Shown here: in pieces, positions 1-5,502 of the stretch
How the letters are laid out: each line of letters starts with the position of its first letter
Position numbering within the stretch: position 1 is the stretch's first letter
From: an uncultured Lachnospiraceae bacterium
Lineage (GTDB): Bacteria; Bacillota; Clostridia; Lachnospirales; Lachnospiraceae
Direction of reading: 5' to 3'
Length of the DNA stretch: 10,135 bases
NCBI GenBank assembly: GCA_934351765.1
Contig: CAKRJM010000069.1
Coordinates: forward strand, 1 to 10,135
The notes under the pieces: generated by a model
Told to the model about the DNA's origin: nothing
What the model saw: only the letters and a program-made list of their open reading frames with translations
Database searches by the model: none
Program-made: the position numbers and the translations under genes

Positions 1-1
1 C

Positions 2-817
2 CCCGATGGGCTTTCGCATCAGCAGCAGAAAGATCACATTGGAAATCATGTAGGTAACGGTATAGGGAATCGCCGTGCCAAGAGCGATCAGATACCGCTT
101 AAAGCTCCATTTTCCAATCAGACTGATAACCGTCCAGATGTCCATGATCCAGGAATAAAGTGCTCCGGCAAACAGTCCGTAAAGGATCAGCGGCACCCGC
201 TTCCGCAGCAGCTTCCGCATAAAGGGAAGTCCGGCGATGAGGCCCTGAATGCCCAGGGTGAACATCTGGAACGGAGTCCACGGACCCTGCCCGAAAAAAA
301 TATTGGAGACCACTGCAGACAGCGATCCAACCAGAAACCCTGACTCCGGTCCCATATAGATCCCAGTCATGATAACGGTCGCCGTCAGCGGCTTTACCGC
401 CGGAACAGCGCCGAAGATCAGACGTCCCACAACGGCGATTGCCGTCATAACCGCGATCATAACCATGCGGCGGATACTGCCCTCCCGCTTTTCGTAGGCA
501 AAATAAAACGGCAGACAGGCCAGGAACATAATGATGGCGGAGATCAGGTTGTAACGCCGTTCCGCCAGAAGCTTTACTCCCACCACGATACAGGCAGCCA
601 CCGCCAGAAGTAACATTACCCAGCGCAGCGCCCGCTTTCCTGTATAAGCCTCACTTCGTTCCATGGCAAGCGCTGTTTTTTCTTCCAGGCGCCGGTTTTC
701 TTCCTCTTTCAGGCGCTTTTTCGCCTCTGTCTTCCGCACACTTCCGTTTTCCGGTGTTGCTTCCGACTTTTTCAGGAGCCTGCCCGGTGTCGGTTCGGTT
801 TCCTTTGTCTTATGCAC
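2..817 (-). CDS. ECF transporter S component (substrate-binding membrane subunit), 3' end cut by window
   Basis: This gene is open at the left edge; 272 codons are visible and the end is probably close. It encodes the membrane subunit that binds the vitamin in an energy-coupling factor importer. Residues 1-60 are a charged, Lys/Glu-rich cytoplasmic extension. Two hydrophobic helices follow (about 64-85 and 90-108), then a six-helix core from about 118 to 268. The core carries the strongly conserved-looking stretch GPESGFLVGSLSAVVSN (156-172) and FFGQGPWTPFQMF (174-186), which I recognise from PF12822-type S components. The start is GTG at 817: AGGAGG lies 6 nt upstream, and the gene overlaps the ATPase stop by 8 bp. 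An internal ATG at 664 has no ribosome site and would remove the extension. The substrate cannot be read from sequence. The neighbouring transcobalamin-like proteins suggest a cobamide (CbrT-like role), by inference only. Confidence 0.85.
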   Translation of the reverse strand, partial: MHKTKETEPTPGRLLKKSEATPENGSVRKTEAKKRLKEEENRRLEEKTALAMERSEAYTGKRALRWVMLLLAVAACIVVGVKLLAERRYNLISAIIMFLACLPFYFAYEKREGSIRRMVMIAVMTAIAVVGRLIFGAVPAVKPLTATVIMTGIYMGPESGFLVGSLSAVVSNIFFGQGPWTPFQMFTLGIQGLIAGLPFMRKLLRKRVPLILYGLFAGALYSWIMDIWTVISLIGKWSFKRYLIALGTAIPYTVTYMISNVIFLLLMRKPIG

Positions 818-2543
818 CTGTCTCCTCCTTATTCTTTCTGCCGTTGGCCTTGCACAAGGCGATCACCTCATCGCAGGTCACCGCATTGTCATACAGGCTT
901 CGGGAGATCCGGTTCGCCGCCGTGGTGTAATACTGATTACTTCCGAAAAATTCATCGGGCGTATCCAGCGAAGTGATTTCATGATCAAAAAACAGACCGC
1001 AGCGGTCCGATACCTCCGCCGCAAATTCTACATCATGGGTCACCATGAGCACCGTCAGCCCCTGCGCCTTTAGCTGATTCAGCAGCTTTCCAAGCTGCTT
1101 TTTCGACCAGGCATCGATTCCTTTTGTAGGCTCGTCCAGAAGAAGCAGTCTGGGCTTCAGTAACAGCACCTTACCGATGGCCGCCTTCTGCTGCTCTCCG
1201 CCGGAAAGATCGTAGGGATGATGATCCAGCAGATGAGTGATTCCGAGAAGCTCAGCCATAGCTTGGATCTCCCGCTCCAGCTCCTCTTTCCCGTAGCCCA
1301 TAACCGTTCCGATCTCCTCATAATCCTCCCGCACCGTCATCTTTAAAAAGACCGTCTGGGGATTCTGAGGCAGGGACGCCAGGGTTCGGACATACAGTTC
1401 ATTTCCCTTATATCTTCCGATCCGCTTTCCGAAGATTTCAATCTTTCCATGGTACGGCCTGTTGGTTCCGGCAATGACACTGAGAAGCGTCGTCTTTCCG
1501 GCACCGTTTCCGCCAAGAAGGCTGATGATCTCGCCCTCATATAAAGTCAGAGCTGCCCCCTCCAGCACATCGGGAGAATCCTTTTCGTAGCGGAAACAGA
1601 CCTCCTTCATGCGCATGGCAATCGGACGGTCTGTCACAGGACTTCCGCCGTTTTTTTCCTTCAGCCCGGAAAGACTTCGGATCCGGTTCTCATAATTCTT
1701 TTCCAGAAAGGCCCGTCCCTCCCGCACCGTCAACGGACAGCCATCCTCCTCTGCGTCCAGTCCGTGATAAATCCGAACCGCACTGGGAAGCCCGCAGAGC
1801 ATTTTGTGGTTCTGATCGATCCGCTTTAGATCTCTGCCCGCCTGAGCCGGAGGCTCCGCTAAAAGAAGCTTCCCGTGATCCATCACAAGTACACGGTCAG
1901 CTGCCGGAAAGACCTCTTCCAGCCGGTGCTCCGTCATAAGGATCGTCAGACCAAGATCCTTATTGATCTTTTGCAGCGTATTGATGAAATCCGATGCCGC
2001 AATGGGATCCAGCTGGCTGGTGGGCTCGTCCAGGATCAGAAGCTTCGGCTGCATGACCATGATGGACGCCAGGTTTAAAAGCTGCTTCTGGCCGCCGGAA
2101 AGCTCCGTGGTCTTTTTGCGGAACCAGTCATCGATTCCAAAAAAGCAGGCCATCTCTGCCACACGGCGGCGGATCACCTGGGTCGGTACCCCCATGTTTT
2201 CCAGACCAAAGGCCAGCTCATGCCAGACCTTGTCGGTCACGATCTGATTTTCCGGGTTCTGGAGCACGTAGCCGATCTGACAGGCCGCCTCCGCCTCCGA
2301 AAGCTCCTCCTGGCGGATTCCATGAAAGAAAATCTCTCCGCTTTTCTCTCCGTGAGGAGAAAGCTCCCGTTTTAAGAGCTTTAAAAGCGTTGTTTTTCCG
2401 CAGCCGGATTCCCCGCAGAGTACAATAAATTCCCCCTCCTCCACCGAAAAGGACACATGATCCAGCGCCGGTCCCGCTTCTCCCGTCATGGCTCGCTGCT
2501 TCGGGTATGTAAAAGTCAGATCTCGGACGCTTAATAACTCCAT
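810..2543 (-). CDS. ecfA: Fused ECF transporter ATPase (EcfA-EcfA, two ABC domains in one chain)
   Basis: This 577-aa cytoplasmic ATPase powers the ECF importer. Two complete nucleotide-binding domains are visible. Domain 1 has Walker A GESGCGKTT (44-52), a Q-loop near 95, signature LSGGQ (148-152), Walker B LLILDEP (168-174) and switch histidine H206. Domain 2 has Walker A GGNGAGKTT (344-352), Q-loop LPQNPQ (391-396), signature LSGGE (446-450), Walker B LLLLDEP (466-472) and H503. All catalytic motifs look intact in both halves. A linker of about 70 residues separates the domains. Most shared ECF modules use two separate ATPases; the fused form next to its own ecfT and S gene fits a transporter dedicated to one substrate. 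The ATG at 2543 overlaps the end of ecfT by 13 bp, with GGAGG at 2558-2554. The stop overlaps the S component start by 8 bp. Confidence 0.95.
   Translation of the reverse strand: MELLSVRDLTFTYPKQRAMTGEAGPALDHVSFSVEEGEFIVLCGESGCGKTTLLKLLKRELSPHGEKSGEIFFHGIRQEELSEAEAACQIGYVLQNPENQIVTDKVWHELAFGLENMGVPTQVIRRRVAEMACFFGIDDWFRKKTTELSGGQKQLLNLASIMVMQPKLLILDEPTSQLDPIAASDFINTLQKINKDLGLTILMTEHRLEEVFPAADRVLVMDHGKLLLAEPPAQAGRDLKRIDQNHKMLCGLPSAVRIYHGLDAEEDGCPLTVREGRAFLEKNYENRIRSLSGLKEKNGGSPVTDRPIAMRMKEVCFRYEKDSPDVLEGAALTLYEGEIISLLGGNGAGKTTLLSVIAGTNRPYHGKIEIFGKRIGRYKGNELYVRTLASLPQNPQTVFLKMTVREDYEEIGTVMGYGKEELEREIQAMAELLGITHLLDHHPYDLSGGEQQKAAIGKVLLLKPRLLLLDEPTKGIDAWSKKQLGKLLNQLKAQGLTVLMVTHDVEFAAEVSDRCGLFFDHEITSLDTPDEFFGSNQYYTTAANRISRSLYDNAVTCDEVIALCKANGRKNKEETGA
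818..829 (-). promoter_or_regulatory. Ribosome binding site for the S component GTG start
   Basis: On the minus strand AGGAGG occupies 829-824, followed by a 6-nt spacer and GTG at 817-815. The site lies inside the 3' end of the ATPase gene, which suggests translational coupling. It decides the start: the next in-frame ATG, at 664, has no purine-rich site upstream. Confidence 0.8.
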
Positions 2544-3397
2544 TTTTGTTTCTCCTCCAGTTCAATGATTCCGGGTATACAAAAGAATACGAGGATCATG
2601 ACTGCACTGATCCCCTCCTTCCAGCCGATGACAGGCTTCATCACATACGGGTAATAAAAAAACGAATAACCGCCTGCCGAAAAGCAGGTAAAGATTGCTG
2701 CGGCAAGCCCGCCGAATACCGCCAGAAGAATTCCGTCCCTTGTCCGGAACCGGAACAGCGAAAAGCTGGTACGCCCAGGACGCCCGTACCCCCGCGCCTT
2801 CATGGCATCCGCCGTGTCGATGGAATTTTCCATCGACCAGGCCACCAGACTGTCAAAGACCCGCATGCCGCTTCCCATCTTGTCGGTGATCCCGTCCGAC
2901 GGATACAGACCCATGGTTTTCTGAGTCTGGCTGATCTTCCGGATCTGAAGCTTAAATAACGGAATAAACCGGAAGGTCATGGACAGGATCAGACCCAGCT
3001 TCGGAATGGTCTTTCCGAACAGATACAGAAATTTATCGGTGGTTAAGATCGCCCCATAGCATTTACACCACAAAAGCACACTGATGATCATCAGCGAAGA
3101 CATGCCGCCATAGATCATGGACTCCAGCGTTACCGGATTGTCATTTAAGAAAAACAGGAGTGTTTCCCCGTCATGGACAAACAGCGGATTTGCCAGGGAC
3201 AGGAGCACAAAAACCCCAAGACAGAATAACAGTTCCGAAAAAAACTTTTTCCAGCCGAACATGGCCAGAAACAATAAAAAGCTGCCGGTGAGAGACGCTG
3301 CGATCACAAAGGGATGAAGGCTGATCATGGAAAACACAAGCGCCAGCCCGTATCCCAGAAAGAGGAGCGCCGGGTGATAGCTCTCGTATCCCTTCAT
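2531..3397 (-). CDS. ecfT: ECF transporter transmembrane coupling protein EcfT
   Basis: This 288-aa integral membrane protein couples the ATPase to the S component. Hydrophobic segments appear near residues 10-45, 55-70, 98-118, 225-245 and 260-280. The long cytoplasmic coupling region (about 140-215) contains QTQKTMG (157-163) and the diagnostic DAMKARGYG (197-205), whose Ala-Arg-Gly (201-203) contacts the ATPase groove in known EcfT proteins. The first of the two usual arginine motifs is not in its canonical form here. The start is ATG at 3397, because AGGAGG sits 7 nt upstream at 3410-3405 and an ATGA overlap joins it to the preceding DUF4430 gene. The open frame runs upstream to an ATG at 3505, but those 36 Arg/Gly-rich residues lie inside the upstream gene and lack EcfT character. 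The gene also overlaps the ATPase start by 13 bp. Confidence 0.93.
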   Translation of the reverse strand: MKGYESYHPALLFLGYGLALVFSMISLHPFVIAASLTGSFLLFLAMFGWKKFFSELLFCLGVFVLLSLANPLFVHDGETLLFFLNDNPVTLESMIYGGMSSLMIISVLLWCKCYGAILTTDKFLYLFGKTIPKLGLILSMTFRFIPLFKLQIRKISQTQKTMGLYPSDGITDKMGSGMRVFDSLVAWSMENSIDTADAMKARGYGRPGRTSFSLFRFRTRDGILLAVFGGLAAAIFTCFSAGGYSFFYYPYVMKPVIGWKEGISAVMILVFFCIPGIIELEEKQKWSY

Positions 3398-3999
3398 GGC
3401 ACATCCTCCTTTTCTGTTTCGCCTTCTGTCTCCTCGATTCCCTGCTTCTTTTTTGTCATGTAATCGTCCCCCACATCTTTTCCCAGATCGCAGGTATAGA
3501 CCCATTCAATAACATCACCATTCTCCAGCTTATAGGCACCGCAGCCCTTCCCCGGAAATTCCCCGTTGACCTTATACATCCAGCCGGAAAGCTCGCCGCA
3601 GGCCCGGTCGTATAAATGATTGATGCCGCGGATAAAAATGGTGCCATAGACATTGGCATCAGCCCCCTGGTGCTCCATCTGGATCCCCTTATAACGGCAG
3701 GCACGGTTCAGGACATCATAGACGGTATCGCCTTTCCGCAGGACAAAGGTTGTCTCCGGAAGGATCCAGCCGTCCTTCGGTACATATTTTTCATCCTGAA
3801 GCTGTCTGCTCAGCTTCCTCCAGTTCTGCGCCTCCCGCACGGTAGAGCAGTTGATGCTTAAGGTCACCGTCTCCGAATCGGGGCCGATGTCCTCCATGTG
3901 CGTCATATAATATTCATCAACCGACTGGATCCTGATCCCCTTGACTAAAAAGAGGATCAGGACCACGATCAGTCCGGCAAACAGTACTTTTTTCTTCAT
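3394..3999 (-). CDS. Membrane-anchored DUF4430 (transcobalamin C-terminal-like) protein
   Basis: The product is 201 aa. Residues 1-3 are lysines and 5-19 form a hydrophobic helix without a lipobox or clear signal-peptidase site, so it is probably an uncleaved N-terminal anchor with the rest outside the cell. Residues about 82-175 look like a DUF4430 domain: GDTVYDVLNRA (90-100), the hallmark SGWMYKVNG (138-146), then GCGAYKLENGDVIEW (152-166). This fold (PF14478) corresponds to the C-terminal beta domain of animal intrinsic factor and transcobalamin, which caps the bound cobalamin. The C-terminal 25 residues are a highly charged Lys/Glu tail. Cysteines at 101, 134, 153 and 170 could form disulfides outside the cell. 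The gene lies 6 bp after the toroid gene, with AGGAG overlapping that gene's stop, and shares ATGA with ecfT. The likely role is ligand capture with the toroid protein. The ligand is inferred; not every bacterial DUF4430 protein need bind cobalamin. Confidence 0.85.
   Translation of the reverse strand: MKKKVLFAGLIVVLILFLVKGIRIQSVDEYYMTHMEDIGPDSETVTLSINCSTVREAQNWRKLSRQLQDEKYVPKDGWILPETTFVLRKGDTVYDVLNRACRYKGIQMEHQGADANVYGTIFIRGINHLYDRACGELSGWMYKVNGEFPGKGCGAYKLENGDVIEWVYTCDLGKDVGDDYMTKKKQGIEETEGETEKEDVP
3398..3410 (-). promoter_or_regulatory. Ribosome binding site for ecfT
   Basis: AGGAGG at 3410-3405 (minus strand) stands 7 nt before the ATG at 3397. With the ATGA stop-start overlap it fixes the ecfT start at 3397 rather than 3505 and points to coupled translation with the DUF4430 gene. 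Confidence 0.8.
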
Positions 4000-4007
4000 T
4001 GGCTCCT
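4000..4007 (-). promoter_or_regulatory. Ribosome binding site overlapping the upstream stop codon
   Basis: AGGAG at 4007-4003 on the minus strand shares bases with the TAG stop of the toroid gene (4008-4006) and lies only 3 nt before the ATG at 3999. The short spacer and stop overlap suggest that the DUF4430 protein is made mainly by ribosomes finishing the toroid gene, which would tie the amounts of the two proteins together. Confidence 0.55.
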
Positions 4008-5478
4008 ACCAGTCATCGTCCTCATCATCATCGTTTTCCAGCTCTGCTGATCCGCCGCCTTTTTTCTTCGTTCCCTTTTTCTTATCCTTTAACAGGAAGA
4101 ATAAGAAGAGGACTGCCAGGATCACAACCGCAGCAGCGATGCAGACCGTTAAAAGCACTGCGCGGTTTCCGCTGTCCGCTTCTGCCTGCTCCCCGCTTTT
4201 TTCCGTCTCCGGCTCGGTCTGTTCCGGAAGCTTCTCTGCCGCCGCATCGATCTGTGCCTGGTCCACGGAATAGGCCACATCGTTCTTCATATCAAAAATC
4301 CGGCTTCCACCGGTCTTTAACCGGTACAGTGCCTCCAGACCGTACAGTGCCTGATAGCTGGCCATATTATTTCCCTCGGTCTCCGCATATTCGCCGCTGT
4401 CTGCGTGGACGATGCTGCCGTCTGCAAGCCGGAAGGAAATCTGCCCGTCCACCAAAGTCTTTCCGTTCTTCATGAACTGCCCGTCTGTCTCCGGATCCCG
4501 TCCCCAGGCACACAGTGCCATGATCGCCCAGCTGGTGCTCTCCGAAGTCGGCGTATCATAGGTCAGCATGGTGCCGTCCTCGCTTTCCAGCTCTGCCAGG
4601 CAGGCAAAGGCCTTCTCAGACGCTTCCTTTACGGTTGTCGTCACCTCTTCTTTCGTGACCGCACTGGTAAAGGTATACGTCTTATCGGAATCCCCGTAGG
4701 GCGCCAGAGCCGTCAGAGTCATGGAGGTTAAATCCACATCGGAATCATCGGTTAAGATCAGTCCGAAGCCGCCGTCTGCCAGCTGGCGTTCCAGAAGCGC
4801 CGTGATAAACGCCTCCTGGTTCCATTCGGCGTCCGCAGGCACGTTCCAGTTTCCGGCATCGGCCGTCAGAAGTGCCCAGATATAGCCGTTGATCCCCTGC
4901 TTTCCAGGCTCGCCGAATACACTGGTATGCCACAGATGATCCTTTAACAGGTTGATGGGATTTCCCTCCGGATCGGTTCCGAACTGCTCCGGATTGCCGC
5001 CACAGGCTTTAATGGTCAGGATCATACGATAGATATCGGAAACCAGAAGGCTTCCCTGATACTTCTCCGGGTCTGCATAAATAGCTTCCACCGTCTCCTG
5101 CATTCTCGCCAGATAGGAGGCCCGGTCTCCCTCGATTCCCATTCGGCTTGTGCTAAAAGCGAACCAGTCGCTGGCCGGATCACCGGCCTTGTCTACGAAG
5201 GCACCGGCAAATAATTCCTTTTCTCCGATGAGGCTCTTCTTCCAGTCTATGATCCCGTCTTCAATTTCCCGGATCTCGTCCGCCGTATAGGAATGTTCCT
5301 GAGAAGCTGCATCGGTGCTCCCTCCGGTTCCTGCCGCTCCGGCATCCGTTTCTGCTGATGCAAAGCAACGGTTTCCGGCAGGAGATGTTCCCTCCGCATA
5401 TGCGGTTCCCGGTGTCTGGAACAGGAGGGCTGCTGCCAGGATCACGGCAAACAGCGTTGTTTTCCACGTTTTTTTCAT
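4006..5478 (-). CDS. Secreted, membrane-anchored prenyltransferase/squalene-cyclase-like alpha/alpha toroid protein
   Basis: The product is 490 aa. An N-terminal signal peptide (MKK, hydrophobic 9-20, likely cleavage after AYA at 26-28) leads to a low-complexity Ala/Gly/Ser stretch. A helical-repeat domain follows, from about 64 to 395. Toroid repeat signatures include GINGYIWALLTAD (195-207), QLADGGFGL (232-240), DVDLTSMTLTALAPY (247-261), SESTSWAIMALCAWG (312-326) and NNMASYQALYGLEALYRL (370-387). The DVDLTSMTLTAL pattern resembles the repeats of the intrinsic factor/transcobalamin alpha domain. No prenyltransferase zinc-site set or cyclase acid motif is evident, so a binding role is more likely than catalysis. 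A Glu-rich spacer precedes a membrane helix (440-463), a lysine-rich stop-transfer and a very acidic C-terminus (DDDEDDDW). ATG 5478 has GAGAGG 6 nt upstream. The DUF4430 gene follows after 6 bp. Together they would reconstitute a split intrinsic-factor fold; this is inferred. Confidence 0.82.
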   Translation of the reverse strand: MKKTWKTTLFAVILAAALLFQTPGTAYAEGTSPAGNRCFASAETDAGAAGTGGSTDAASQEHSYTADEIREIEDGIIDWKKSLIGEKELFAGAFVDKAGDPASDWFAFSTSRMGIEGDRASYLARMQETVEAIYADPEKYQGSLLVSDIYRMILTIKACGGNPEQFGTDPEGNPINLLKDHLWHTSVFGEPGKQGINGYIWALLTADAGNWNVPADAEWNQEAFITALLERQLADGGFGLILTDDSDVDLTSMTLTALAPYGDSDKTYTFTSAVTKEEVTTTVKEASEKAFACLAELESEDGTMLTYDTPTSESTSWAIMALCAWGRDPETDGQFMKNGKTLVDGQISFRLADGSIVHADSGEYAETEGNNMASYQALYGLEALYRLKTGGSRIFDMKNDVAYSVDQAQIDAAAEKLPEQTEPETEKSGEQAEADSGNRAVLLTVCIAAAVVILAVLFLFFLLKDKKKGTKKKGGGSAELENDDDEDDDW

Positions 5479-5490
5479 AATCTGCCTCTC
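5479..5490 (-). promoter_or_regulatory. Ribosome binding site for the toroid protein
   Basis: GAGAGG at 5490-5485 precedes the ATG at 5478 by 6 nt. It falls in the only real gap in the window (24 bp after the giant gene's stop). I see no hairpin or T-run there on the minus strand that would end transcription, so read-through from the giant gene is expected. Confidence 0.6.
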
Positions 5491-5502
5491 TTTTTCGTTT
5501 TA

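Noticed and set aside
3398..3505. An N-terminal extension of EcfT starting at ATG 3505
   Set aside because: The 36 extra residues are Arg/Gly-rich, lie inside the DUF4430 gene, and the ATG at 3397 has a perfect AGGAGG plus an ATGA overlap.
3920..3999. Lipoprotein signal in the DUF4430 protein
   Set aside because: There is no cysteine in or just after the hydrophobic segment; the first cysteine is residue 51.
4006..5478. A true prenyltransferase or terpene cyclase
   Set aside because: The protein is exported and membrane-anchored, no zinc-ligand set or cyclase catalytic acid motif is evident, and no isoprenoid gene is nearby. The toroid fold is more likely used for binding.
5479..5502. Terminator or riboswitch between the giant gene and the toroid gene
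   Set aside because: The gap is only 24 bp, A-rich on the minus strand, with no hairpin and no T-run in the transcribed direction; it is too short for a cobalamin riboswitch.
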